Source of the DNA: Thermomicrobiaceae bacterium
GTDB lineage: Bacteria > Chloroflexota > Chloroflexia > Thermomicrobiales > Thermomicrobiaceae
Length of the DNA: 6,086 nt
Direction: 5' to 3'
Assembly (NCBI GenBank): GCA_007122555.1
Contig: SKTL01000093.1
Location: forward strand, 1-6,086
Shown: piece by piece, positions 1 through 6,086 of the stretch
How positions within the stretch are numbered: the first letter of the stretch is position 1
Layout: each line of letters starts with the position of its first letter
Position numbers and translations under genes: made by a program
Notes under the pieces: generated by a model
What the model was told of the DNA's origin: nothing
Seen by the model: the letters and a program-made list of their open reading frames with translations, nothing else
The model's database searches: none

Positions 1-194
1 ATCTGGGGTGACCCGCTGCTTGTCGCGACGGCAAAGGTAAACGTGTGCAGTCCCTGCAGGAAGCGGAGCACTTGCTCGCCGTTGAGCTTGGAATCCGGCA
101 GTCCGAGTTCCTGTTTCAACTGCGGGCTGGCCGTCCTGGCGCTGATCCCGACCATCTTCTTGAACTCTTTGATCTCTTCTGCTGTCTCGTGCAT
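1..194 (-). CDS. N-terminus of a probable pyridoxamine 5'-phosphate oxidase-like (FMN split-barrel) protein, 3' end cut by the window
   Basis: The frame is open from ATG at 194 to the left edge, giving 64 full codons and two bases of the next. A strong AAGGAG (209-204) nine bases upstream fixes the start; the other in-frame ATG, at codon 14, has no comparable site. Residues 1-47 are a charged, probably helical stretch (EEIKEFKKM, LPDSKLNGEQVLRFL). Residues 48-64 (QGLHTFTFAVATSSGSP) resemble the first beta strands of flavin-binding PPOX-like proteins, where a 'short strand, small residue, S-x-G-x-P' pattern leads into the barrel. Only this beginning is visible, so the family is an inference and the substrate is unknown. 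F420-binding relatives of the same fold are possible. Its direction and spacing after mrpG allow either read-through from the mrp operon or its own promoter. Nothing shows a functional link to the antiporter. Confidence 0.7.
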   Translation of the reverse strand, partial: MHETAEEIKEFKKMVGISARTASPQLKQELGLPDSKLNGEQVLRFLQGLHTFTFAVATSSGSPQ

Positions 195-203
195 TCCCGT
201 GAT

Positions 204-209
204 CTCCTT
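204..209 (-). promoter_or_regulatory. Shine-Dalgarno AAGGAG of the partial downstream gene
   Basis: AAGGAG lies nine bases upstream of ATG at 194. It is strong evidence that the frame running off the left edge is a real gene. Confidence 0.75.
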
Positions 210-242
210 CGACGCCGGCGTTCAAGTGTCAATCAACCACAA

Positions 243-272
243 ATGATAGCGCGTCTGACGCCTGGCTGTCTC
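243..272 (-). promoter_or_regulatory. Possible promoter for the partial downstream gene
   Basis: In the 149-base space after mrpG, a TATCAT (248-243, five of six bases of the -10 consensus) lies 18 bases after GAGACA (272-267, four of six bases of the -35 consensus). It is placed about 50 bases before the start codon at 194. A perfect 11-base palindrome (GCGTC-T-GACGC, 251-261) falls inside the spacer, where a repressor could bind. Both are weak pattern matches in GC-rich DNA. Confidence 0.22.
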
Positions 273-343
273 GCTGGAGTTGCATATGTCGGAGACTGAC
301 AACAATACGACGGTTTTCGGCCCGTCTTGAAGCGGGTTGCGAG

Positions 344-784
344 CTAGTCAACGGGAGATTCGCCTGCCGAATCCCCGTCAGCTTGATGCGTCGTTGTCGA
401 CTGAGTCGCCGGGTCCCGAGACTTGACCGACGCTGGGCTGTCCAGCGTATGGTTCGCATGGTCGTACATGTTGTCGAGTTCGTCCCACTTCGTTCCGTGC
501 CAGAGGGGCGTGCCGACGATGTACCCGGCTCGTCCGATCAGGTGCGCGCCCACCGGCGCGGTCAGAAAGAAGAACAGGATTACCAGTAGCGCTCGGGTGG
601 CGACGCCGACATCGCCGAAATAGATCGCGACGGCGGTCATCACGCAACCAACGCCGAGTGTCGCGGACTTCGTCGCCACATGCATCCGGGTGAAGAGATC
701 CGGCATGCGCACGATGCCAACACCCGCCAGCAACATTAGCGCCCCGCCGATCGCCATAAGAATGATGATAATGATCTCGCTCAT
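344..784 (-). CDS. mrpG: Na+/H+ antiporter subunit MrpG with a long polar C-terminal tail
   Basis: Last Mrp subunit (PhaG/MnhG/YufB family), 146 residues. Three membrane helices lie at about 3-24, 42-57 and 62-84. The conserved RMPDLFTRMHVATKSATLG is at 26-44, and LTAPVGAHLIGRAGY at 74-88 includes P77, the equivalent of a proline recalled as P81 in Bacillus MrpG. The ATG at 784 overlaps the mrpF TGA as ATGA and has GAGGGAG upstream at good spacing. The usual family length is about 115-125 residues. Here the conserved part ends near residue 108, and the rest is a hydrophilic tail rich in Ser, Thr, Asp and Ala without recognisable motifs, probably disordered. The gene ends with TAG, and 149 bases separate it from the next gene, so the operon probably ends here. 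Confidence 0.96.
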   Translation of the reverse strand: MSEIIIIILMAIGGALMLLAGVGIVRMPDLFTRMHVATKSATLGVGCVMTAVAIYFGDVGVATRALLVILFFFLTAPVGAHLIGRAGYIVGTPLWHGTKWDELDNMYDHANHTLDSPASVKSRDPATQSTTTHQADGDSAGESPVD

Positions 785-1074
785 GGTCTCCCTCGCCGTT
801 CGGTGTAGCGCGCGAAGGCGACGGTTCCCAGGAAGATGATCAGCGCCAGCACGATGGCGGCATCGATGAAGACTGGCTGGTCAACGACGACGGAGTAGAC
901 CGCGAAGAGCGCCACAACGATCGCGGCGATCAGGTCAAGCGCGACCACCCGATCCGGTAGGCTGGGTCCCCGGAACAGCCGGAAAAACGCCAGAAACAGC
1001 GACACCACGAATATCAGCAGCATGACATTGACGGTGATCTCCATGGCGCTGGAAAGATTGGTGTCGACCATCAT
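781..1074 (-). CDS. mrpF: Na+/H+ antiporter subunit MrpF
   Basis: Small membrane subunit of the Mrp complex (MrpF/PhaF family), 97 residues with three helices at about 12-34, 45-64 and 68-88. The signature RGPSLPDRVVALDLI at 35-49 carries the family aspartates D41 and D47, and D71 lies at the start of the third helix. The ATG at 1074 forms ATGA with the mrpE stop and has a GAGG seven bases upstream. The next codon is also ATG, so initiation one codon later is possible. Homology alone would begin at M11 (ATG at 1044), which matches the Bacillus MrpF N-terminus, but that codon has no Shine-Dalgarno site. I therefore accept the ten-residue polar extension. The TGA stop overlaps the mrpG ATG. Confidence 0.95.
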   Translation of the reverse strand: MMVDTNLSSAMEITVNVMLLIFVVSLFLAFFRLFRGPSLPDRVVALDLIAAIVVALFAVYSVVVDQPVFIDAAIVLALIIFLGTVAFARYTERRGRP

Positions 1075-1529
1075 CGCAGCACCTCGATAACCCGCCGCTC
1101 GAACCCGGCTTTGATCTCGTGACGCAACTCATCCGGATCGTCAACAAACATCGCGTGAATGTAGAGAACGGACTTGTCATCCGACACATCGAGGCTCAAC
1201 GTTCCAGGTGTCAGCGAGATGAGATTCGCCAGCAGGGTGATCTCCATATCGGATTTGACACTTAAGGGAATAGCGACGATCCCCGGACGCATGTACTGGG
1301 ATGGGGTGATCACGTCGTAGGCAACCCGCAGATTCGCCTTGAACAACTCGTAGATGAAGAACAGGGCGAACCGAATGACCAGGATGACCTTGTGGCCATA
1401 GCTCGTCGAGCCGATTGCTCGCTGGGCGAACACCACCACCACGAAGCCCAGGACGAAGCCCAACATCACGTTGGCCGGACCGAAGTTCCCGGTCGCAGCG
1501 GCCCAGATCAATGCCAGAAAGACGTTCAA
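1071..1529 (-). CDS. mrpE: Na+/H+ antiporter subunit MrpE (canonical-codon start; true start probably ATA at 1544)
   Basis: MrpE subunit, 152 residues from the nearest canonical start, TTG at 1529. It has an N-terminal hydrophobic region with about three segments (2-13, 18-36, 46-66) and then a soluble domain. The family signature LISLTPGTLSLDVSDD is at 103-118, and T107 matches the threonine recalled as T113 of Bacillus MrpE. The TTG is 22 bases from the only good Shine-Dalgarno (GGAG, 1555-1552) and cuts the first helix short. In the same frame an ATA at 1544 lies seven bases from that GGAG, overlaps the mrpD stop as ATAA, and adds five residues that restore the ALLLN stretch seen at the start of Bacillus MrpE (ILLN). 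No ATG or GTG exists between the upstream in-frame stop (1568-1566) and the TTG. I keep 1529 as the conservative start but think 1544 more likely. The gene ends in an ATGA overlap with mrpF. Confidence 0.94.
   Translation of the reverse strand: MNVFLALIWAAATGNFGPANVMLGFVLGFVVVVFAQRAIGSTSYGHKVILVIRFALFFIYELFKANLRVAYDVITPSQYMRPGIVAIPLSVKSDMEITLLANLISLTPGTLSLDVSDDKSVLYIHAMFVDDPDELRHEIKAGFERRVIEVLR
1082..1085 (-). promoter_or_regulatory. Shine-Dalgarno GAGG for mrpF
   Basis: GAGG near the end of mrpE, seven bases before ATG at 1074 and ten before the adjacent ATG at 1071. It supports the upstream start over the homology-predicted ATG at 1044, which has no such site. Confidence 0.65.
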
Positions 1530-1540
1530 CAGCAGGGCGT

Positions 1541-3067
1541 TTATGGCTCGTCTCCAATCACCGATTCAATGTAGAGCGACGGATCAAGCAGCTGCTCGGC
1601 GGTTTCGACCAGTAATGATATGACCGGCTGGGCAAGAATTCCCATCCCGACCGAAAGCGACGCCAGTATGATGATCGGCAGGAACATCGCGACCATGTTT
1701 CGGGTCCAACCCGGAAACTCGTCCACGCCCGGCGGCAGCTTACCCTCTTCTTCGGCCGGGGATGGCGTCCAGTAGCCTTCGGTCCAGATCTTGGTCATCG
1801 AGAACAGCGTCAGCAGACTGGTCAACAGCGCAACCGCCACGATCGCGTAGTGCTCGAGTTCCAGACTGCCGCGAACGAGCGTCAGCTTGGCGAAGAACCC
1901 GGAAAACGGCGGCATTCCCGCAAGCGCCATCGCGGAGACAAAGAACAGGCTGGATACCCACGGGTGATACCGGTAGAGACTGCCGAGTTTCTTCAGTTCG
2001 TAAGTCCCCTGCAGCCGGAACGCGACGCCACTGATCAGGAAGAGATTCGTCTTCGTCACCATGTTGTGGATGATGTAGAAGATCGAACCGGCCAGCGCCA
2101 GCGGCGACAGGATAGCCAATCCAACGAGCATGTACCCGATCTGACTGATAATGTGGAACGAGAGCAGCTTCCGAACCTCGTATTGCGCGACCGCGCCAAG
2201 CACGCCGGTGATCATGGTAAGCCCTGCGACAACCAGCAGAATCTGGTGCGTGTAAGACGTCTCCTGGGTGAAGATCAGCGTGAACGCTCGGACAAGAGCG
2301 TAGATGCCGACCTTGCTCAGTAGCGCCGCGATCAGTGCGGTTACGGCGATCGGGGGCGTGTGGTAAGAAGCCGGTAGCCAGAAGAACATCGGGAAGACCG
2401 CGGCTTTGATGCCAAACGAGACCAGGAAAAGCATTCCGACCGTCGTCACCAGCCACGGTTCGTCGACATCCTGGAGTTTCATGCCGAGGTCGGCCATGTT
2501 GAGTGTTCCGGCAAGACCATAGAGGAGGCCGATCGCGCCGAGCAGAATGGCGGATGAAATCAGGTTCAGCGCAACGTACTTGATGGCCCCTTCGAGTTGC
2601 GGGCGTTCGCCGCCGAGCGCGATAAGCACGAACGACGAGATCAGCATCACTTCGAACCAGACGAAGAGGTTGAACATATCGCCGGTCAGAAATGACCCGG
2701 TGATGCCCATCAGGAGAATATGAAACAGCGGGTAGTATCCGAACGATTCGCGTCTCGGGTCCATTGTGGCCAGAGAGTAGACTGAAACAGTGAAGGCGAT
2801 CAGTCCGGTCATCAGGACCATGAGCGACGAGAAGAGATCGGCCACGAAATTGATGCCGAATGGCGGCGGCCAGCCGCCCATCTCAGTCACCAGAATTCCG
2901 TCGGCACGGGCCGTCATGAGCAGGGCGATACCGGCCAGCAGCAACGCCGCTGAACCGATGACCGAGATTACGCGCTGGGAATCGCGGCTGTCATAGAACA
3001 GCAACGCGATGACCCCGGTGGCAAGCGGAATCACTATTGGAAGTGCAACCAGCAGGTCGTGGCTCAT
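1541..3067 (-). CDS. mrpD: Na+/H+ antiporter subunit MrpD (NuoL/M/N-like)
   Basis: Second large antiporter-like subunit of the Mrp complex, homologous to NuoM/NuoN, 508 residues and full length, with about 14 membrane helices. The key proton-path residues are present: E139 in FNLFVWFEVM, K221 in FGIKAAVFP, K252, K300 in VRKLLSFH, H334, K339 and K394 in GFFAKLTLV. E139 and K221 correspond to the residues recalled as E137 and K219 of Bacillus MrpD, which are needed for antiport. The HTPPIAVTALIAALLSKVG motif at 236-254 is typical of MrpD rather than MrpA, which here has [18 protein letters not shown]. The C-terminus from about 430 holds a charged loop and a final helix. The ATG at 3067 has a modest AAGGGG 11 bases upstream and gives the usual MrpD N-terminus. 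It follows a 50-base gap after mrpC, the longest inside the operon. The TAA stop overlaps the probable mrpE start. Confidence 0.97.
   Translation of the reverse strand: MSHDLLVALPIVIPLATGVIALLFYDSRDSQRVISVIGSAALLLAGIALLMTARADGILVTEMGGWPPPFGINFVADLFSSLMVLMTGLIAFTVSVYSLATMDPRRESFGYYPLFHILLMGITGSFLTGDMFNLFVWFEVMLISSFVLIALGGERPQLEGAIKYVALNLISSAILLGAIGLLYGLAGTLNMADLGMKLQDVDEPWLVTTVGMLFLVSFGIKAAVFPMFFWLPASYHTPPIAVTALIAALLSKVGIYALVRAFTLIFTQETSYTHQILLVVAGLTMITGVLGAVAQYEVRKLLSFHIISQIGYMLVGLAILSPLALAGSIFYIIHNMVTKTNLFLISGVAFRLQGTYELKKLGSLYRYHPWVSSLFFVSAMALAGMPPFSGFFAKLTLVRGSLELEHYAIVAVALLTSLLTLFSMTKIWTEGYWTPSPAEEEGKLPPGVDEFPGWTRNMVAMFLPIIILASLSVGMGILAQPVISLLVETAEQLLDPSLYIESVIGDEP
1552..1555 (-). promoter_or_regulatory. 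Shine-Dalgarno GGAG for mrpE, pointing to a non-canonical ATA start
   Basis: GGAG within the last codons of mrpD. The spacing is seven bases to ATA (1544), 16 and 19 bases to two CTG codons (1535 and 1532), and 22 bases to TTG (1529). Only the ATA spacing is normal. Confidence 0.6.
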
Positions 3068-3068
3068 G

Positions 3069-3115
3069 GAGTATCCGACCCCTTGTGATCCCGGCGTAAA
3101 CCCTCTCGCATACTC
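3069..3115 (-). repeat. Six-base inverted repeat framing the mrpC-mrpD gap
   Basis: On the minus strand GAGTAT (3115-3110), two bases after the mrpC stop, is complementary to ATACTC (3074-3069), one base before the mrpD ATG. The 35 bases between hold the mrpD ribosome site. Pairing in the mRNA would bring the mrpC stop next to the mrpD start. The stem is short and AT-containing, so structure is possible but unproven. Confidence 0.3.
3079..3084 (-). promoter_or_regulatory. Weak Shine-Dalgarno AAGGGG of mrpD
   Basis: AAGGGG lies 11 bases before the mrpD ATG, a longer and weaker arrangement than at the other junctions. It lies in the loop between the two arms of a six-base inverted repeat (3069-3074 and 3110-3115). 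Confidence 0.4.
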
Positions 3116-3117
3116 AC

Positions 3118-3474
3118 CTAGTCCTTGAATCCATCGGTGCTGCGCATCTCGTCCAGATCGTCAGTGCCGACCGTCTGGTAGACCCGCTTGACCAGCACCA
3201 GTGTGAACGCCAGCACTCCGAACCCGATAACGATCGCGGTCAGCACCAGCGCCTGCGGCAGCGGATCGGCATATGGCAGCGGCGGCATCGATTCGCCAGC
3301 CGAAACGAGCGGCGGGTTTCCGCGCGTCAGCCCGGCGGCAGTGAAAATAAGCAGATTCGCGGACTGACTGAGCAACACCAGGCCGATCGCCAGCTTGACA
3401 ATGCTGCGTCGGAGCATCAGGTAGATCCCGGAGGCGAACAGGCAGCCGATCAGAATGGCCATAAGTGTTTCCAC
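3118..3474 (-). CDS. mrpC: Na+/H+ antiporter subunit MrpC (NuoK-like), GTG start
   Basis: NuoK-like subunit of 118 residues with three membrane helices (about 3-21, 27-48 and 76-97). The family motif [19 protein letters not shown] is at 68-86, followed by the conserved soluble TDDLDEMR at 104-111. T79 aligns with a threonine recalled as important in Bacillus MrpC. The start is GTG at 3474: a GGAGG lies six bases upstream, and the resulting METLM beginning matches MEILM of Bacillus MrpC. The in-frame ATG at 3462 would be 18 bases from that site and would lose the conserved residues. The gene stops at TAG (3120-3118). Beyond this stop the same frame stays open for 17 more codons and ends in an ATGA overlap with mrpD, so the C-terminus may have been shortened recently. 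NuoK of complex I is the only serious alternative, and the gene order excludes it. Confidence 0.96.
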   Translation of the reverse strand: METLMAILIGCLFASGIYLMLRRSIVKLAIGLVLLSQSANLLIFTAAGLTRGNPPLVSAGESMPPLPYADPLPQALVLTAIVIGFGVLAFTLVLVKRVYQTVGTDDLDEMRSTDGFKD

Positions 3475-3475
3475 G

Positions 3476-3889
3476 TTATTCCTCCGAAAGCGTCAGTATG
3501 ACAAGCAACGTCACGCCGATAACGACCAGAAACACCCCGATATCGAAGAGCAGGAACGTGCCGAGGTGGATCTCGCCGAATCCAGGGATATCTGTGTGAT
3601 ACCAGAGGTGCTCGAGATACGGACGGGACGCCAGAAGCGATATCACTCCGGAACCGCCGGCCATCGCAAGACCGATCGCGATCATCATCTGTGGTCGCAT
3701 TCCGAGCATTCGCCGGGTTGAGGCGACATCAAATGCGATGGCATAGAGCGCGAACGCCGCGGCGGCGACGAGGCCGCCGATGAAGCCCCCGCCTGGTTCG
3801 TCATGACCTCGCAGGAGCAGAAAGATCGAAAAGAGCAACAGCACGGCGACGAGTGATCTTGTCGCGGTCTGGAGAATCAGCGATTTCAT
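3476..3889 (-). CDS. mrpB: Na+/H+ antiporter subunit MrpB
   Basis: Small integral membrane subunit of the Mrp complex (MnhB family), 137 residues, close to the usual length. It has about four hydrophobic helices: roughly 8-26, 34-54, 68-87 and 109-133. The family signature [14 protein letters not shown] sits at 27-40, with P32 and F36 in the positions recalled as functionally important in Bacillus MrpB (P37 and F41). The second signature, [18 protein letters not shown], is at 109-126. The ATG lies in an ATGA overlap with the mrpA stop, and a GAGG four bases upstream supports this start. Because MrpB is a separate gene and the MbhD/E parts are fused to MrpA, this is a seven-gene operon with separate mrpA and mrpB rather than the fused-A/B type. 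The stop is TAA, one base before the mrpC start. Confidence 0.97.
   Translation of the reverse strand: MKSLILQTATRSLVAVLLLFSIFLLLRGHDEPGGGFIGGLVAAAAFALYAIAFDVASTRRMLGMRPQMMIAIGLAMAGGSGVISLLASRPYLEHLWYHTDIPGFGEIHLGTFLLFDIGVFLVVIGVTLLVILTLSEE
3481..3485 (-). promoter_or_regulatory. Shine-Dalgarno GGAGG that fixes the mrpC GTG start
   Basis: GGAGG on the minus strand lies within the end of mrpB, exactly six bases before the GTG at 3474. It is the best-spaced ribosome site in the window and argues for GTG over the ATG at 3462. Confidence 0.85.
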
Positions 3890-6086
3890 TGATCCTCGCT
3901 CCGATCCTCCCAGAGCCGCAGGCGCAGCAAGGCGTAGACGCCGATACCGGCAACTGCCAGCACAATAATCTCGCCGAAGGTGTCAATCGCCCGGAAGTCG
4001 ACCAGAATGACGTTGACGACATTCCGGCCGAATGCTGATGGATATGACTCTTCGGCGTGAAACTCGGAAATGCTGTCGTAGAAGCGTTCATTGCTGACGA
4101 CCAGCACAAGTATGGTCATCAACAGCCCGCCGGCGCCCGCGATGATCGCGTCGCGGATGCGTGAACCGACTTTCGAGAGCGTGGCGAATTGCGGCAACCG
4201 ATAGAGCACCAGCACGAAGAGGATAACGGTGAGCGTCTCGACCAGAATCTGAGTCATCGCCAGGTCGGGGGCTCCATAGAGAATGTAGATGGTCGCGACA
4301 CCGTAACCGACGGTTCCAAGCGCGGCGACTGCGGCCAGGCGGGATTGCGCCTTGACCGCCATGAGCGCTCCGAGGATCACGATGATCACAACGCCCCACT
4401 CGTAGAACCGGATGTCGCCCAGATCGCCCGCGAGCCGAATATCTCCATAGGCGGCCAACGGGTAGAGCGCTGAGACGATCAGCACAACCACGATGGTCAG
4501 GAAATAGAAGCGTAGGTAACCGTTCTGGATGATCTTCGTCTGATTCTTCGAAACCCAGTCGAGCAAGTGAAGCAGGCGATCGTAAACCGCTTCCGAGCCG
4601 ATCCGGCCCAGGACATGCGTCTGACTGGAAATCGCGCGAACCTGGTTCCGACCTGCAAACGCCACCGCGCCGAGCAGAACCGTGATCACGCTCATCGCCA
4701 GCATGACATTGAAGCCGTGCCAGATGTACAGGCTGACCTCGATCGGCTCGCCCGCGATGGCGCTGACGGCCGGCTCCACGAGCCGGGTATCGACCAGCGC
4801 TGGAACCAGCCCGATGCCGAGACTCAGCGCGCCGAGCACCAGCGGACCCAGATAGAGCGACGGCGGCCCCTCGTGGGCGTGCTTTGGCGTCTCTTTTTCT
4901 TCCCCGATGAATGGTTGAATGCCGGTGATTCCCGCAACGACGACCATCAGGATATTGCTGGCTACGGCGACGATCGCAAGCACGATTGCCAGGGTGTTGA
5001 GGTCTAGCGCCGCCTCGTAGACCAGCTCTTTCCCGATGAATCCGAACAATGGCGGGATTCCCGCCATCGACAGCGCGGCGACGCCGGCTCCGATCGCCGT
5101 GAGCGGCATGAGCTTGCGAAGACCGCCCAGCAGCCGTATGTCACGGGTACCGGTCTCATGGTCGATTGTCCCGGCGACCATGAAGAGGGCGCCCTTGTAA
5201 AGCGAATGCACAACGAGGAAGACCATTGCGGCTTTCAGCGCGATCTCGGTGCCGATGCCGATCAGCATCGTCAGCGTTCCGAGCGAGCTTACGGTGGTAT
5301 AGGCGAGCAGCTGTTTGAGGTCGGTGCGCTGGACGGCGAGATAGGCCCCCAGAAGCATCGTCGCCGCGCCGAACGTCACCAGAACGAATTGCCAGATATC
5401 CGTTCCGCCGAGCGTCGGATTGACCCGCGCCATGAGGTAGACACCGGCTTTGACCATTGTGGCGGAGTGGAGATAGGCGCTAACCGGTGTCGGCGCCGCC
5501 ATCGCTCCAGGCAGCCAGAAATGAAACGGCGCCTGAGCGGACTTGGTAAACGCGCCGCCGAGTATGAGCAGCATAATCGGCAGGTATAGCGCATGGTCCT
5601 GAATCACGTCGGCTTGCTCGGTGAGGACCGAGAACTCCCAGCCTCCCCCGACGATCGCCATGAGTATCAGTCCAACGAGCAGCATCTGACCGCCGATTCC
5701 GGTAACCAGCAGCGCCTGTCGGGCCGAATAGCGGGATGCTTGGGCGTTGTGACTGAATCCGATCAGCAGGTAGGAGGTGAGACTGGTCAGCTCGAAGAAG
5801 ATGAAAAACGTGATGATGTTATCGGCCAGGACCACGCCGAGCATCGACGCCATGAACATGAGGATGAAGAGATAGAAACGACCCAGATGATGATGCCCGT
5901 GCAGATAGCCGCCGCCGTACAACATGATCAGCGTGCCGATCCCGGCGATAAGCAGGGCGAAGACAAGGCCAAGCCCGTCTATCTGAAACGAGAGATAGAC
6001 ATCGAGAATCGGGATCCAGGCGAATGAGTAGTGAACCGAGCCGCCGTCAGCGAGGTCCGGAATGAAGGTAAGCAGATACACCGTGA
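3886..6086 (-). CDS. mrpA: Na+/H+ antiporter subunit MrpA with fused MbhD/MbhE-like C-terminus, 5' end cut by the window
   Basis: Largest membrane subunit of the Mrp cation/proton antiporter, homologous to complex I NuoL. The frame stays open to the window edge. The first canonical codon, GTG at 6081, is probably internal, because comparison with recalled Bacillus MrpA (about 800 residues) suggests about 43 residues are missing, including the first membrane helix. Numbering from that GTG (731 residues), the antiporter core spans roughly 1-460. It keeps the FFEL glutamate E97, GAFTK lysine K180, H187, H205, DLK lysine K256, H292, K296 and the IDHETGTRD motif (307-314). With an offset of 43, E97, K180, H187 and K256 match Bacillus residues recalled as E140, K223, H230 and K299. 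Residues about 560-625 form the MbhD/NuoJ-like part (APDLAMTQ, E615). Residues about 640-720 form the MbhE-like part ([19 protein letters not shown]704). No disrupting frameshift is visible. It is the first known gene of the operon, and its TGA overlaps the mrpB ATG as ATGA. Confidence 0.97.
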   Translation of the reverse strand, partial: TVYLLTFIPDLADGGSVHYSFAWIPILDVYLSFQIDGLGLVFALLIAGIGTLIMLYGGGYLHGHHHLGRFYLFILMFMASMLGVVLADNIITFFIFFELTSLTSYLLIGFSHNAQASRYSARQALLVTGIGGQMLLVGLILMAIVGGGWEFSVLTEQADVIQDHALYLPIMLLILGGAFTKSAQAPFHFWLPGAMAAPTPVSAYLHSATMVKAGVYLMARVNPTLGGTDIWQFVLVTFGAATMLLGAYLAVQRTDLKQLLAYTTVSSLGTLTMLIGIGTEIALKAAMVFLVVHSLYKGALFMVAGTIDHETGTRDIRLLGGLRKLMPLTAIGAGVAALSMAGIPPLFGFIGKELVYEAALDLNTLAIVLAIVAVASNILMVVVAGITGIQPFIGEEKETPKHAHEGPPSLYLGPLVLGALSLGIGLVPALVDTRLVEPAVSAIAGEPIEVSLYIWHGFNVMLAMSVITVLLGAVAFAGRNQVRAISSQTHVLGRIGSEAVYDRLLHLLDWVSKNQTKIIQNGYLRFYFLTIVVVLIVSALYPLAAYGDIRLAGDLGDIRFYEWGVVIIVILGALMAVKAQSRLAAVAALGTVGYGVATIYILYGAPDLAMTQILVETLTVILFVLVLYRLPQFATLSKVGSRIRDAIIAGAGGLLMTILVLVVSNERFYDSISEFHAEESYPSAFGRNVVNVILVDFRAIDTFGEIIVLAVAGIGVYALLRLRLWEDRSEDQ

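Noticed and set aside
204..232. A perfect TTGACA (232-227, minus strand) as the -35 box of the downstream gene
   Set aside because: At 17 bases spacing the -10 position falls on the AAGGAG ribosome site, which does not resemble a -10 box.
43..299. Two overlapping plus-strand open frames of 67 and 84 codons at the left edge
   Set aside because: They are antisense to the minus-strand gene that has a strong ribosome site; their protein sequences show no family pattern and they have no convincing upstream site.
309..326. Possible intrinsic terminator after mrpG: five-base stem GACGG/CCGTC with an eight-base loop on the minus strand
   Set aside because: The stem is short and is followed by GTATTGTTG rather than a run of U. 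This is too weak to call; termination of the operon here remains unproven.
1740..2456. A 238-codon minus-strand open frame inside mrpD
   Set aside because: It is a shifted frame of mrpD with an Arg/Ala/Gly-rich, non-membrane translation typical of out-of-frame GC-rich DNA. The mrpD frame carries all conserved motifs without interruption.
4567..6027. Several plus-strand open frames of about 90-146 codons opposite mrpA
   Set aside because: They lie entirely antisense to a clearly conserved membrane gene. Their Asp/Arg/His/Gln-rich translations are the usual mirror image of GC-rich membrane-protein codons.
344..6086. Membrane-bound hydrogenase (Mbh/Mbx) or complex I membrane arm instead of Mrp
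   Set aside because: The gene order is the A-B-C-D-E-F-G Mrp order, MbhD/E parts are fused to MrpA, and no hydrogenase, NuoH-like or iron-sulfur subunit is present within the window.

Overview
The window is almost entirely one minus-strand operon encoding a seven-subunit Mrp (MrpABCDEFG, also called Mnh/Pha/Sha) monovalent cation/proton antiporter. It is read from the right edge to the left in the order mrpA (5' end cut by the window), mrpB, mrpC, mrpD, mrpE, mrpF, mrpG. A second minus-strand gene follows at the left edge. Its first 64 codons are visible, and they look like the N-terminus of a pyridoxamine-5'-phosphate-oxidase-like flavin-binding protein. The DNA is GC-rich and bacterial, with Shine-Dalgarno sites and tightly packed genes. 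The lineage cannot be fixed from the sequence. A high-GC phylum such as Chloroflexota (Thermomicrobia-like) is only a guess from the general feel of the proteins.

Layout, right to left: mrpA 6086-3886 (open at the edge), mrpB 3889-3476, mrpC 3474-3118, a 50-base gap, mrpD 3067-1541, mrpE (nearest canonical start 1529, probable true start 1544) to 1071, mrpF 1074-781, mrpG 784-344, a 149-base intergenic stretch, then the partial gene 194-1. The A/B, E/F and F/G junctions are 4-base ATGA overlaps, which suggests translational coupling and near-equal subunit supply. B/C has a one-base gap. The two exceptions are the most informative places in the window. At D/E the overlap reads ATAA instead of ATGA, so mrpE has no ordinary start codon at the position expected from its Shine-Dalgarno site and homology. 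At C/D the 50-base gap is an open, in-frame continuation of mrpC that ends in an ATGA overlap with mrpD, as if mrpC had acquired an early TAG stop.

MrpA and MrpD are the two large antiporter-like subunits, related to NuoL/M/N of complex I. Both keep the membrane glutamate and the lysines of the proton path. MrpA also carries the C-terminal MbhD-like (NuoJ-like) and MbhE-like parts fused on. MrpC is NuoK-like, and B, E, F and G complete the membrane complex. Together they would exchange cytoplasmic Na+ (or another monovalent cation) for external H+, supporting sodium and pH homeostasis. The operon promoter lies outside the window, upstream of mrpA. I see no mobile element, CRISPR array, tRNA or rRNA, and no sign of a wholly new system. 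The novelty is in the fine structure of the gene junctions.
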